Assembly (NCBI RefSeq): GCF_001898315.1 | Contig: NZ_MKTQ01000026.1 | Location: forward strand, 1-64,000 | Reading direction: 5' to 3' | Length of the DNA: 64,000 nucleotides | Origin: Microbacterium sp. 70-16 | GTDB taxonomy: Bacteria; Actinomycetota; Actinomycetes; Actinomycetales; Microbacteriaceae | Part shown: positions 48,215 to 57,120 of the stretch, one piece after another | Position numbering within the stretch: the stretch's first letter is position 1 | Layout: each line of letters opens with the position of its first letter | Notes under the pieces: model-generated | Told to the model about the DNA's origin: nothing | Database searches by the model: none | The model's input: the letters and a program-made list of their open reading frames with translations, nothing else | Translations under genes and position numbers: made by a program

Positions 48215-49378
48215 GTGCGCATCAGCCACGCTCGACGTCGCGCACGCAGCGCCGTCGGCACTTTCGCAGCACTCGCACTGACCGCTGTGGCACTCGCCGG
48301 CTGCGCCGCCGAGCCGACGCAGGCGACACCGCAGACGGCCACTCCGGTCGCCGCGACGACGCCCACGCCGACACCCACTCCCCTGACCGCCGCCGAGCAG
48401 CTGCTCGCCGACAACCCCGACGTGACCGGCGCGTGCGCCGTCAGTTTCGTCCTCGACGGCACGGCGGTCGATCCGCAGCTGCAGGTGCAGGATCGGCTGT
48501 ACGACCACCTGCCGATCCCGCGCGCCGACGGGCGCGCCTTCGCCGGCTGGTACGCCGATCAGGCGGCCGCGGCCGCGGCATCTGCCGACCCCGCGACCGG
48601 CGCCTCGAGCCCTGCCGTGCGCGTCAACGGGTCGCGGCTCGTCTCGTGCACCGACCAGCAGACGACTCTTTACGGCGCGTGGACCACGCCGGATGCGGTC
48701 GCGGCAGCCGGCGCGCGCGTGCCGATCATGATGTACCACCAGTTCACCGACAAGCCCGGCGGCGAAGAGGGCTGGTTGCGCGGCAACTACTCCTACATCG
48801 AGGACTACCGCGCCTCGATGCAGTACATCAAGGATCAGGCGTTCTACCTGCCCACGTGGGACGAGTTGAGCGCCTTCATCGACGGTGCCCTCTACCTGCC
48901 CGACCACGCCGTCATCGTCACAGATGACGACGCCGACCCGACGTGGTTGACGATGGCATCCCCCATCAATGAGCAGCTGCAGGTGATGGCGACCTCGTTC
49001 GACATCACGGGCGACGGTGCGGCCGCGCAGAACGCGTTCATCCTGCCGCGCTCGCACACGCACGGCATGCATGGCGCCGGAGAGAACGGCAAGGGCCTCA
49101 TGGTGAACCTCACCCCTGAAGAGATCGCCGCCGACATGACCGCCTCGGCCGATCAGCTGCGCACGGTGGGAGTCACGGCGGGGGCGACCGAGATCATGGC
49201 CTATCCGTTCGGCCACTACGACGACCGCTCGAAGGAAGGGCTGCGCCTCGCCGGGTTCGAGATGGCCCGCACGATCGAGCAGGGGTATGTGAAGGTCGGC
49301 ACCGACAAGCTCGCCCTGCCCTGCGTGCGGATCAACTTCGGCATGGGCGTCGCGGCCGTGCAGGAGCTCATCGGATGA
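48215..49378 (+). CDS. Polysaccharide deacetylase lipoprotein with InlB B-repeat-like module
   Basis: 387 residues. Lipobox VALAGC near residue 28. Residues about 90-165 look like an InlB/Listeria-Bacteroides repeat: GRAFAGWYADQ at one end and TTLYGAWTTP at the other. The catalytic NodB-like domain follows: PIMMYHQFTD (near 172), VIVTDDDADP (catalytic Asp and metal Asp), SHTHGMHG with the metal His residues, and MAYPFGHYDD. It would deacetylate cell-wall or extracellular polysaccharide at the surface. GTG 48215 follows a gggga site. Confidence 0.8.
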   Translation: MRISHARRRARSAVGTFAALALTAVALAGCAAEPTQATPQTATPVAATTPTPTPTPLTAAEQLLADNPDVTGACAVSFVLDGTAVDPQLQVQDRLYDHLPIPRADGRAFAGWYADQAAAAAASADPATGASSPAVRVNGSRLVSCTDQQTTLYGAWTTPDAVAAAGARVPIMMYHQFTDKPGGEEGWLRGNYSYIEDYRASMQYIKDQAFYLPTWDELSAFIDGALYLPDHAVIVTDDDADPTWLTMASPINEQLQVMATSFDITGDGAAAQNAFILPRSHTHGMHGAGENGKGLMVNLTPEEIAADMTASADQLRTVGVTAGATEIMAYPFGHYDDRSKEGLRLAGFEMARTIEQGYVKVGTDKLALPCVRINFGMGVAAVQELIG

Positions 49379-49495
49379 ACATTCGGTGACAGTTCGTCGT
49401 CGCATAACGAACTGACAGATCCCACACAGCAGACGCCTCATGCGGGCCGTTACGCTGAGACGACCTATCCGCCGTCGATTCGCGAGCCCCACCGC

Positions 49496-50626
49496 ATGGA
49501 TCTCACCGTCATCGTGCCGACCTTCAACGAAGGTCCGAACGTCGCAGAGCTTGTCCGCCGTCTCGGCGCAGCGCTGCAGGGACGCGAGTTCGAGGTCGTC
49601 TTCGTCGACGACTCGACCGACGACACCCCAGCCATCATTCGCGGGGTGGCGGATGCCACGGACTTCCCCGTCCGGCTGATCCACCGCGACGAGCCCGACG
49701 CCGGTCTCGGCGGAGCAGTCGTTGAGGGCATCCGCGCCGCGCAGGCGCGCTGGTGCCTCGTCATGGACGGCGACCTGCAGCACCCACCCGAGGACATCCC
49801 GCGCATGATCGACCGCGCCGCCGTCGGCGATGTCGACGTCGTCGTCGCCTCGCGCTATGTCGCAGGCGGCACGGCGGGTGGGCTCGCCGGCGCCACCCGC
49901 ACGGTCGTCTCGCGCGGCTCGACGCTGCTGACGAAGGCGATGTTCCCGCGCAAGCTGCACGGCTGCTCCGACCCGATGACGGGCTTCTTCCTGCTCGACC
50001 GCGAGACGGTCGACCTCGACTCGCTGCGCCCGCGCGGGTTCAAGATCCTGCTCGAGATCCTCGCGCGCCGCCAGTTGCGCGTCGGCGAAGTGCCCTTCGC
50101 GTTCGCGACCCGCTACGCCGGTGAGTCGAAGGCGAGCCTGACACAGGGCATCCGCTTCCTCACGCAACTCGCGATGCTGCGGTTCGGCCGCATGTCGGCG
50201 TTCGCCCTCGTCGGCGGCGTCGGCGCGATCGCGAACCTCGTGATCATGTGGGGTCTGATCCGCCTCGGCATGGACTACGTGCCGGCGGCGATCATCGCCA
50301 GCGAAGTCACGATCATCGGCAACTTCCTGCTGCTCGAGTATCTCGTGTTCGCCGATATGCGCTCCGAGTCGGGGCGCATGCGCAGTCGGTTCGTGAAGTC
50401 GTTCGTCTTCAACAATATCGAGGCGCTCATCCGCATCCCCGTGCTGTCGTTGCTCGTGCAGGGCGCGCACCTGCCCTCCGTCTTCGCGGCCGGCATCACC
50501 CTGGTCGCGGCGTTCGTGGTTCGCTTCGTCTTCCACGCGCTGTGGGTGTACGCACCCAAGCGCGTCGGCGCCCCGTCGCCGCAGTCGGCCCTCGCCCAGG
50601 CATCCGGTCGTACGCTGGAGGGATGA
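49496..50626 (+). CDS. Dolichol-phosphate mannosyltransferase-like GT2 fused to GtrA
   Basis: 376 residues. GT2 domain (1-225): LTVIVPTFNEGPNVAELV, VVFVDDSTDDT, LVMDGDLQHPPEDI (DxD) and GFKILLEILAR, as in polyprenyl-phosphate mannose/glucose synthases. GtrA domain (about 230-350): four membrane helices with GGVGAIANLVIMWGL and EVTIIGNFLLLEYLVF. It would make and flip or handle a polyprenyl-phosphate sugar for wall glycans or protein mannosylation. ATG 49496. Overlaps the glutaredoxin gene by 4 bases. Confidence 0.87.
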   Translation: MDLTVIVPTFNEGPNVAELVRRLGAALQGREFEVVFVDDSTDDTPAIIRGVADATDFPVRLIHRDEPDAGLGGAVVEGIRAAQARWCLVMDGDLQHPPEDIPRMIDRAAVGDVDVVVASRYVAGGTAGGLAGATRTVVSRGSTLLTKAMFPRKLHGCSDPMTGFFLLDRETVDLDSLRPRGFKILLEILARRQLRVGEVPFAFATRYAGESKASLTQGIRFLTQLAMLRFGRMSAFALVGGVGAIANLVIMWGLIRLGMDYVPAAIIASEVTIIGNFLLLEYLVFADMRSESGRMRSRFVKSFVFNNIEALIRIPVLSLLVQGAHLPSVFAAGITLVAAFVVRFVFHALWVYAPKRVGAPSPQSALAQASGRTLEG

Positions 50627-50955
50627 CTTCCTCGAACGACCAGACCCCCGCCGCTGAGGCCGCCGCCGCTGATCAGGTTGCCGCCGCCGACCAGGTTGTT
50701 GCTGCCGCCCAGGGCATCACGATGTTCGGTGCCGAGTGGTGCCGCGACTGCCGCCGCACGAAGGCGCAGCTCGACGGCCTCGGCATCGAGTACACCTATA
50801 TCGACCTCGAGGCAGAGCCTGCCGCCGTCGAGGTCGCGCGCGAGATCTCGGGTCGCACGAACATCCCCGTCGTCGTGTACCCGGATGCCACGCACCACGT
50901 CGAGCCCAGCAACGCCGACGTCGAGGCGAAGCTGCGCGAGCTCGCACTGATCTGA
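50623..50955 (+). CDS. Glutaredoxin-like thiol oxidoreductase
   Basis: 110 residues. After a 28-residue Ala/Asp-rich extension comes a thioredoxin fold: ITMFGAEWCRDCRRTKAQLD with the active CxxC (WCRDC, near residue 39), the cis-Pro in TNIPVVVYPD, and DLEAEPAAVEVAREI. It resembles mycoredoxin/NrdH-type glutaredoxins that work with mycothiol or thioredoxin reductase. ATG overlaps the glycosyltransferase stop. TACGCT directly before (50611-50616) could also serve as an internal promoter. Confidence 0.85.
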   Translation: MTSSNDQTPAAEAAAADQVAAADQVVAAAQGITMFGAEWCRDCRRTKAQLDGLGIEYTYIDLEAEPAAVEVAREISGRTNIPVVVYPDATHHVEPSNADVEAKLRELALI

Positions 50956-50969
50956 GGCTCGGGCGGGGG

Positions 50970-50975
50970 TACTCT
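50970..50975 (+). promoter_or_regulatory. Candidate -10 box of the aldehyde dehydrogenase gene
   Basis: TACTCT, 41 bases before GTG 51016 and 15 bases after the glutaredoxin stop, fits TANNNT. The -35 region lies in the glutaredoxin end and is not clear. Confidence 0.35.
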
Positions 50976-51015
50976 CAGGTTGCCGGGTCGCCCGGTCCAT
51001 CCAAGGGAGAGTGCC

Positions 51016-52704
51016 GTGACCACGACCGCTGACAGCCAGGCCGACGCGGTGTTCGCACCCCTCGACGAGGCGATCACGCACCTGCAGACCGGCGCGCGCG
51101 CCTGGAGCCTGCTCACTCTCGGGCAGCGCCGCACGCTCTTGACGCGCGTGCGCGCCGCGACGGCAGCGGTCGCCGCCGAATGGGCCGACGTCGCGACCAC
51201 CTCGAAGGGGCTCGCTCCGGGGCATCCGCTGCGCGGCGAAGAATGGCTGTCGGGGCCGTACGCCGCGCTCACCGCGCTGGATGCCTACGCCGACACGCTC
51301 GGCGCGCTCGCGGCCGGGCGCTCGCCCATCGCGAAGCTCACGACCGGCACCGCCCCGGGCGGACGCACCGTCGTGCACACGTCGCCCGTGAATGCGACCG
51401 ACGCGCTCCTGCTGTCGGGCTACCGCACCGAAGTGTGGCTCGAGCCGGGCGTGACCGCCGCTGAGGCGCGCGCCGCCGCGGGGCTCGGGCAGCGGCATCC
51501 GTCCGAATCCGGCGGCGTCGGGCTCGTGCTCGGCGCGGGGAACATCACCTCGATTCCCTACCTCGACGTCATGTACGAGCTGCTCGCGTGCAACCGCGTC
51601 GCGATCCTCAAGGTGAACCCGACGCAGGATGCCCTCGTGCCCGTCTTCGAGCGCGCGCTCGCGCCGCTGATCGAGCCCGGCTTCCTGCGGATCGTGCGCG
51701 GCGGGGGCGAGGTCGGGGCGTACCTGACGAGGCATCCGTCGATCGCGCACGTGCACATCACGGGGTCGGAGGCGACGTTCCGCGCGATCGTGCCGGGGCT
51801 GTCGGTGCCGATCACGGCCGAGCTCGGCGGCGTCTCGCCGATCATCATCGTGCCGGGCGAGTGGTCGCGGGCCGACCTGCGCTTCCAGGCCGAGCACGTC
51901 GCCACGATGCGGCTGCAGAACAGCGGCCACAACTGCATCGCGGGTCAGGTCGTGATCGTGAGCCGCGACTGGGCGCAGCGCGAGCAGTTCCTCGCCGAAC
52001 TGCGGCGCGCGTACGACCGGGCTCCGCAGCGCCCGGTCTGGTACCCGAACAGCGCCGGCAAGCTCGACGCGGCGCGCACGGCGTATCCGGATGCCACGTG
52101 GTGCGGCGGCGGCACGCGCGCGCTGATCGACACCGACCCCGACCACGCCGAGGCGCTCGAGACGACGGAGTACTTCTCGCCCGTGCTCGGCGTGGTCGCA
52201 CTGCCCGGCGTCGGGCAGGAGTTCCTCGACGGCGCCGTCGCGCACGCGAACGACCGGCTGACCGGGACGCTCGGGGCCAACGTCCTGATCGATCCCGTGA
52301 CACAGGATGCCCTGGGCGCCGGTTTCGAGCGCGCGATCGCCGACCTGCACTACGGCACCGTCGCGATCAACTCGTGGACGGCGTTCGGCTTCCTCACCCC
52401 GACCGCGACGTGGGGCGCCTACCCGGGCGGCACGGTCTCGGATGCCCCGAGCGGCATCGGCATCGTGCACAACGCGTTCCTGCTCGACCGCGTCGAGCGC
52501 ACGGTCGTGCGCGGCCCGTTCCGACCGTTCCCGCGGTCGGTGTCGACGGCCGTGCGCGGGCACGGGCTATCTGTGCTGCCGAAGCCGCCGTGGTTCGTGA
52601 CCGCCCGCACGGGCGCGGCCGTGTGCGAGGGCTTCACGCGGTTCCGCATCGACGGCAACTGGGCCGCCATGGGCGTGACCCTCGTGAAGGCGTTTGGGGC
52701 GTAA
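51016..52704 (+). CDS. Aldehyde dehydrogenase family protein
   Basis: 562 residues, longer than the usual 480-500. Cofactor and catalytic motifs: GLVLGAGNITSIPYLDVMY (near 175), HITGSEATFR, the Glu in TAELGGVSP (near 268) and the Cys in NSGHNCIAGQ (near 306). The C-terminus continues some 60 residues beyond the core. GTG 51016 follows aagggaga; an earlier TTG at 50980 is unlikely. The substrate is unknown. Convergent with the helicase gene across a repeat-rich gap. Confidence 0.83.
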   Translation: MTTTADSQADAVFAPLDEAITHLQTGARAWSLLTLGQRRTLLTRVRAATAAVAAEWADVATTSKGLAPGHPLRGEEWLSGPYAALTALDAYADTLGALAAGRSPIAKLTTGTAPGGRTVVHTSPVNATDALLLSGYRTEVWLEPGVTAAEARAAAGLGQRHPSESGGVGLVLGAGNITSIPYLDVMYELLACNRVAILKVNPTQDALVPVFERALAPLIEPGFLRIVRGGGEVGAYLTRHPSIAHVHITGSEATFRAIVPGLSVPITAELGGVSPIIIVPGEWSRADLRFQAEHVATMRLQNSGHNCIAGQVVIVSRDWAQREQFLAELRRAYDRAPQRPVWYPNSAGKLDAARTAYPDATWCGGGTRALIDTDPDHAEALETTEYFSPVLGVVALPGVGQEFLDGAVAHANDRLTGTLGANVLIDPVTQDALGAGFERAIADLHYGTVAINSWTAFGFLTPTATWGAYPGGTVSDAPSGIGIVHNAFLLDRVERTVVRGPFRPFPRSVSTAVRGHGLSVLPKPPWFVTARTGAAVCEGFTRFRIDGNWAAMGVTLVKAFGA

Positions 52705-52822
52705 GCGCGGGGGGCGGGCTGGGCGCTGGGGGCGGGCTGCTGGGGCTGGGGCTGGCTGGGGCTGGCTGGCTGGCTGTTCGCCGGGGCGAGCCGGGGCTGT
52801 GCACCGGGGCATCCGAATGAAT

Positions 52823-52940
52823 GGCGCAAATGAGCCCCTCACGCGCAGCGAGGTAGGCATTTGCGCCACCAGCTTCTGGGCACACCAAAATGGATGACCC
52901 AAATGACCCCCTCACGTGCACCGAGGGGGCCATTTGCGCC
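52823..52940. repeat. REP-like palindromic element, family B, two copies
   Basis: Copy 1 (52823-52867) has perfect 10-base arms ggcgcaaatg and catttgcgcc. Copy 2 (52896-52940) has arms gacccaaatg and catttgcgcc. The middle of both shares cccctcacg, gca and cgagg. They are direct copies 73 bases apart. Confidence 0.75.
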
Positions 52941-52995
52941 CACAGACTGGGGGCGGCCAGATCGCGGTGGCGCGCCGGACCACCTCAGGGGCGCC

Positions 52996-53059
52996 GAGCT
53001 GATCCGGGGTGCCACCTCGTTCGTAGCGCTGCAGAAGAGGTGGCGCCAGGGAACAGCTC
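52996..53059. repeat. Compound hairpin at the helicase 3' side
   Basis: Outer arms gagctg (52996-53001) and cagctc (53054-53059) enclose inner arms ggtgccacctc (53008-53018) and gaggtggcgcc (53037-53047), which pair with one G-T. The left flank sequence gagctgNtccgg recurs at about 53069-53080, so it is part of a repeated unit. Confidence 0.55.
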
Positions 53060-53183
53060 AACCGCTGCGAGCTGGTCCGGAGCGCCACTTGTTCTGCGAG
53101 CGTGGAAACCGGTGGGTGCGCCGGGAAGGTGGGTCTGGCGCCCGCGGCGCGCTATGACCGGCGCAGGCCAGGTGCGGCTGGGA

Positions 53184-54839
53184 TCAGCGCCCGCGACGCT
53201 GGCCGCCGCCGTTCTGGCGCACGACCGACCCGACCATGAGCTTGCCGCCCGTGCTGCCGCCGGAGTGCGAAGCCCGACGACCCGACGTGCGAGGGGTTCC
53301 GGATGCCTTGTCGGAGCGCTGCGCCTCGGCCGAACGGCCCGAGCGCTCGCCCGCGGGGCGACCTGAGCGATCCTTGCGGGGCTGGCCGCCCTGGCCTGCC
53401 TGCCCGGCCTGGCCCGCGCCACCGCGCCCGGCACCACCCTGGCCCGCGCCGCCGCGCCCGGCGCTACCCTGGCCGCCGCCCTGGCCCGCGCCACCGCGGC
53501 CGCCCTGACCGCGACCCGAGCCACCACGACCCTGGCCGCCGCCCTGACCGCCACCCTGCGACGCACCCTGCCCCTCGCGCGCGGCGCGCTTGCGCTGCGC
53601 GTTGGCACCCTGGCTGCGACCGCCACCGCGCGGCTGCTCGGCCTTCGGCTCGGGCTTGACGTACGCGGCGACCTCGCCGACGAGCTCCGTGACCTCGGGC
53701 GAGGTCGCGCTCACGCGCACGGGCGTAACCGTGATGGCCGCCTTGCGCAGCAGGTCCTTGACGTCCTTCTCCTGACCGGGCAGCACCACCGTCACGACCG
53801 AGCCCTCCGCGCCGGCACGGGCGGTGCGACCCGAGCGGTGCAGGTACGCCTTGTGCTCCATAGGCGGGTCGACGTGGATGACGAGCTCGACGTCGTCGAC
53901 GTGCACGCCGCGCGCGGCGACGTCGGTCGCGACGAGCACCTTGGCGGCACCCGACGCGAACGCCGCGAGGTTGCGGTCGCGCGCCGGCTGCGACAGGTTG
54001 CCGTGCAGATCGACCGAGGGGATGCCCTGCGCCGTGAGCTGCTGCGCGAGCTTCTTGGCGTGGTGCTTCGTCCGCATGAACAGGATGCGGCGCGAGGTGC
54101 CCGACGCGAGCGTGCGGACGAGTTCCTTCTTCTCGTCGGCGCCCGCGACGTGGAACACGTGGTGGGTCATCGCGGCAACGGGCGAGTTCGCCTCGTCGAC
54201 GGAGTGCAGCACCTCGTTCTGCAGGAAGCGGTTCACGAGCTTGTCGACGCCGTTGTCCAGCGTCGCGCTGAACAGCATGCGCTGTCCGTCGCGCGGCGTC
54301 TTGTCGAGGATGCGCGTCACCGACGGCAGGAAGCCGAGGTCGGCCATGTGGTCGGCCTCGTCGATGACGGTGATCTCGACGGCATCCAGCTTCACGAAGC
54401 CCTGCTGGATGAGGTCTTCGAGGCGTCCCGGGCACGCGACGACGATGTCGACGCCGGCCTTCAGGGCCGCGACCTGGCGGTTCTGGTTGACGCCGCCGAA
54501 GATCGTCGTGGTGGTCATGCCATAGGCGGATGCCAGCGGCTCGAGCGTCGCGTTGATCTGCGTCGCGAGCTCGCGCGTGGGCGCGAGGACAAGACCGAGG
54601 ATGCGGCCGGCGCGGCGCGATCCGCCGGCGAGCGCACCGCCGAGGCGGGCCGCGAGCGGGATCGAGAAGGCGAGCGTCTTGCCCGAGCCGGTCTTGCCGC
54701 GGCCGAGTACGTCACGGCCGGCGAGGGTGTCGGGCAGGGTGTCGACCTGAATCGGGAACGCCTCGGTCTTGCCGTCCTTCGCGAGGACGTCGACGAGGGT
54801 TGTGGGCACGCCGAGCGTGCGGAAAGTGATGTCAGACAT
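53184..54839 (-). CDS. DEAD-box RNA helicase with Gly/Arg/Gln-rich tail
   Basis: 551 residues. Q motif around FPIQVDTLPD, motif I GRGKTGSGKT, Ia PTRELATQ, II VIDEADHMAD, III SATLD, V ATDVAARGVHVDD, VI HRSGRTARAG. The last 150 residues are Gly/Gln/Arg-rich low complexity (GGGQGGGQGRGGSGRGQGG), an RNA-binding tail like those of RhlE/CsdA relatives in Actinobacteria. It would remodel rRNA or mRNA structure, for example in the cold. A repeat-rich region follows each end of the gene. Confidence 0.9.
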   Translation of the reverse strand: MSDITFRTLGVPTTLVDVLAKDGKTEAFPIQVDTLPDTLAGRDVLGRGKTGSGKTLAFSIPLAARLGGALAGGSRRAGRILGLVLAPTRELATQINATLEPLASAYGMTTTTIFGGVNQNRQVAALKAGVDIVVACPGRLEDLIQQGFVKLDAVEITVIDEADHMADLGFLPSVTRILDKTPRDGQRMLFSATLDNGVDKLVNRFLQNEVLHSVDEANSPVAAMTHHVFHVAGADEKKELVRTLASGTSRRILFMRTKHHAKKLAQQLTAQGIPSVDLHGNLSQPARDRNLAAFASGAAKVLVATDVAARGVHVDDVELVIHVDPPMEHKAYLHRSGRTARAGAEGSVVTVVLPGQEKDVKDLLRKAAITVTPVRVSATSPEVTELVGEVAAYVKPEPKAEQPRGGGRSQGANAQRKRAAREGQGASQGGGQGGGQGRGGSGRGQGGRGGAGQGGGQGSAGRGGAGQGGAGRGGAGQAGQAGQGGQPRKDRSGRPAGERSGRSAEAQRSDKASGTPRTSGRRASHSGGSTGGKLMVGSVVRQNGGGQRRGR

Positions 54840-55020
54840 GGGGGTGTTTCTGGGCAGGGATGCCCGGATCGGTGGCCTCTGCGCGGATGCGCACAGGGTC
54901 GCCGTACGAAGAATGTCAGCCGATCATCCGGTGGGGACCGGGCAGCGAGGGAAGCGTTCTACGACGCGAGCGCACCGGAATCGGCGCGGCAAGTGGCTTC
55001 AGTCTATCAGCCGCGCGCCT

Positions 55021-55190
55021 CACCGGCCGTTGAGCGGAGCCGCCGCAGGCGGCGGAGACGAAACGCCCCAACGACCGGCGCGGTTGCGACGTTTCGTCTC
55101 GCTGCGCTCGCTCAACGACCGGTGGGGGCGCGGCGCTCGCTCAACGACCGGTGGGGGGACGCTGCGCTCGCTCAACGATCGGAAGAGGAG
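55021..55190. repeat. Repeated palindromic cluster, family C
   Basis: The unit cgctcgctcaacgaccgg occurs three times (about 55107-55122, 55134-55151 and 55167-55182, the last with gatcgg), facing an inverted copy near 55025-55037 (ccggccgttgagcg). gagacgaaac (55055-55064) and gtttcgtctc (55091-55100) pair perfectly. The third copy runs into the 3' end of the prolyl aminopeptidase gene. The rest of the intergenic stretch 54840-55020, upstream of the helicase gene, shows no further feature. Confidence 0.7.
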
Positions 55191-56185
55191 GAGGCGAAGC
55201 CGTCGGTGGCGGCGCGCAGGGCGCGGGCGATGCCGCGCTCAGTGGCCGAGTGCGAGGCATCCGGCACGACGACGAACTCGGCCTCGGGCCACGCTCGGTG
55301 CAGGTCCCACGCGGTCATGATGGGCGTGCACACGTCGTAGCGCCCTTGCACGATGACGGCGGGGATGCCCCGGATCGCGCCGACGTCCTCGATGAGCTGG
55401 CCCTCGCGCAGCCACCCGCCGTGGCGGAAGTAGTGGTTCTCGATGCGCGCGAACGCCACCGCGGCCTCGGGCGCGGCCATCGACGACACGAGGTCGGGAT
55501 CGGGCAGGAGCGTGAGGGTGGATGCCTCCCACGTCGTCCACGCGACGGCGGCCGGCACGTGCACGGCCGGGTCCGGGTCGCTGAGCTTGCGGTGATACGC
55601 CTCGATGAGACGCGAGCGCTCGAGCACCGGGATCTGCGCGAGGTAGTCCTCCCACAAGTCGGGGTACAGCGCCGCGGCGCCGCCCTCGTAGAACCACTCC
55701 AGCTCGTGCCGGCGCAGGGTGAAGATCCCGCGCAGGACGATCTCGGTCACGGCATCCGGGTGGCACTGCGCATACGCGAGCGCGAGCGCCGAGCCCCACG
55801 AGCCGCCGAACACCTGCCACCGCTCGATGCCGAGATTGCGTCGCAGCAACTCGATGTCGGCGACCAGGTGCCATGTCGTGTTGAACCGCAGGTCGGCCTC
55901 GGGGGCGCTCATGTGCGGCGTCGAGCGGCCGCAGCCGCGCTGGTCGAACAGGACGATCCGGTACTTCTCCGGGTCGAAGAACCGGCGGTGCCACGGCGAG
56001 GTGCCGGCCCCCGGCCCGCCGTGCAGGAACACGACGGGCTTGCCGTCGGGGTTGCCGGACTGCTCCCAGTAGACGCGCTGCCCGTCACCTGCGAGCAGGA
56101 ACCCCGTCTCGTACGGCTCGATGGCCGGGTACAGGATGCCGTCGAGTCCGGCCACCCCGCGTACGCGCTTGCTCTGCTTGCTCAC
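55172..56185 (-). CDS. pip: Proline iminopeptidase (prolyl aminopeptidase)
   Basis: 337-residue alpha/beta hydrolase that removes N-terminal proline from peptides. VVFLHGGPGAGTSPWHRRFF carries the HGGPG oxyanion motif (near residue 53), FDQRGCGRSTPH is typical of Pip, and GGSWGSALALAYAQ holds the Ser nucleophile (near 128). Asp in GRYDVCTP and His in DASHSATE complete the triad. The last codons (SSSSDR) come from a copy of repeat family C, so the C-terminus was remodelled. GTG start overlaps the metallopeptidase stop. Confidence 0.9.
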   Translation of the reverse strand: MSKQSKRVRGVAGLDGILYPAIEPYETGFLLAGDGQRVYWEQSGNPDGKPVVFLHGGPGAGTSPWHRRFFDPEKYRIVLFDQRGCGRSTPHMSAPEADLRFNTTWHLVADIELLRRNLGIERWQVFGGSWGSALALAYAQCHPDAVTEIVLRGIFTLRRHELEWFYEGGAAALYPDLWEDYLAQIPVLERSRLIEAYHRKLSDPDPAVHVPAAVAWTTWEASTLTLLPDPDLVSSMAAPEAAVAFARIENHYFRHGGWLREGQLIEDVGAIRGIPAVIVQGRYDVCTPIMTAWDLHRAWPEAEFVVVPDASHSATERGIARALRAATDGFASSSSDR

Positions 56186-57051
56186 AGGTTCCCTCCCGCG
56201 GCGAACGTGTCACAGGCGCCCACGCCGCTCTGATACCCCGTCGCGAACCAGCGCTGTCGCTGCTCGCTCGATCCGTGCGTCCAGGTGTCGGGGTTGACGA
56301 CCCCGGACTGCGCCTGGATGCGGTCGTCGCCGACGGCGGCTGCCGCCTCCAGCGCGTCGCGCACCTGGCTCTCGGTCGGCGCCTGCAGGAACGGCACCCC
56401 GCTGGCATCCGTCTGCTTCGTCATCGCCGAGATCCACGCGCCCGCGAAGCAGTCGGCCTGCAGCTCGGTGCGCACGCCGTTGCTCGTCGGGCCCGTGCCG
56501 TTGCTCGGGTACTGGTCGAAGATGCCGGTGATCTGCTGGATGTGGTGCCCGTACTCGTGCGCGAGCACGTACAGCTGACCGAGGTTGCCGACGTCGGCAC
56601 CGAACTGCTGGCGCATCACGTCGAAGAACGTCGGGTCGATGTAGACGGTCTCTTCCGGCGGGCAGTAGAAGGGGCCGGTCGCATTGGATGCCGTGCCGCA
56701 CGCCGTCGAGGTCGAGCCGTCCACGATGATCAGTTGCGGCTGACGGTAGCCCTGCACCTGCTGCGCCCAGAACTGGTTGATGGCGAGCGAGCCTGCCGCA
56801 AGGCGGCAGTCGTCGTTCGCATTGGCATCCGCGCCCGTGTCGCACTGGCTGATCTCGGACTCGGAGCCGGCTTGTGAGCCGCCGCTGCCCTGGCCGGTGA
56901 GCAGACTCGTGAAGTCGCCGCCGGTGAAGATGCTGAGCAGGATCACGGCGATGGCGCCGAGTCCGCCGACGCCGCCGGCGATGGCGCCGCCACCGGGACC
57001 GCGCCGCTTCGCGCCACTCCCGCTCACATCGGCGTTGCTGTTGAACGTCAT
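56182..57051 (-). CDS. Neutral zinc metallopeptidase (YpfJ/COG2321 family)
   Basis: 289 residues. A Gly-rich N-terminus and one membrane helix (GGVGGLGAIAVILLSIFTGG) anchor it; the catalytic domain faces outward. LYVLAHEYGHHIQQITGIF has the HExxH zinc site (near residue 165), and ELQADCFAGAW the third ligand Glu. ATG 57051 starts MTFNSNADVSGSGAKRRGPG. Substrates of the family are unknown. Overlaps pip by 4 bases. Confidence 0.88.
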   Translation of the reverse strand: MTFNSNADVSGSGAKRRGPGGGAIAGGVGGLGAIAVILLSIFTGGDFTSLLTGQGSGGSQAGSESEISQCDTGADANANDDCRLAAGSLAINQFWAQQVQGYRQPQLIIVDGSTSTACGTASNATGPFYCPPEETVYIDPTFFDVMRQQFGADVGNLGQLYVLAHEYGHHIQQITGIFDQYPSNGTGPTSNGVRTELQADCFAGAWISAMTKQTDASGVPFLQAPTESQVRDALEAAAAVGDDRIQAQSGVVNPDTWTHGSSEQRQRWFATGYQSGVGACDTFAAGGNL

Positions 57052-57108
57052 GCCTCACCGTACCGCGGTACGTACGCGGCCCATAGGAACCACACCACCT
57101 GCGTCATT

Positions 57109-57114
57109 TAGGCT
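57109..57114 (+). promoter_or_regulatory. Candidate -10 box for a leaderless mdh message
   Basis: TAGGCT ends 6 bases before ATG 57121, the spacing of a leaderless start, and no strong ribosome site lies before the ATG. Confidence 0.4.
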
Positions 57115-57120
57115 CAGGAC

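Larger units (their letters stand above)
52705..53183. other. Repeat-rich intergenic region between convergent genes
   Basis: 479 bases without a gene. It begins with a G-rich ggctggggctgg tract (52710-52790), then two copies of a palindromic repeat (52823-52867 and 52896-52940), then a compound hairpin (52996-53059) with a partial direct copy of its left side near 53070-53105. It probably terminates both convergent messages. Confidence 0.6.

Noticed and set aside
48137..50536. Minus-strand frame of about 800 codons across the deacetylase and glycosyltransferase genes
   Set aside because: Both plus-strand genes have clear catalytic motifs; this frame is a complementary shadow with biased composition and no ribosome site.
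50275..52563. Minus-strand frame of about 760 codons over the aldehyde dehydrogenase gene
   Set aside because: Shadow of a well-supported gene; no recognisable motif.
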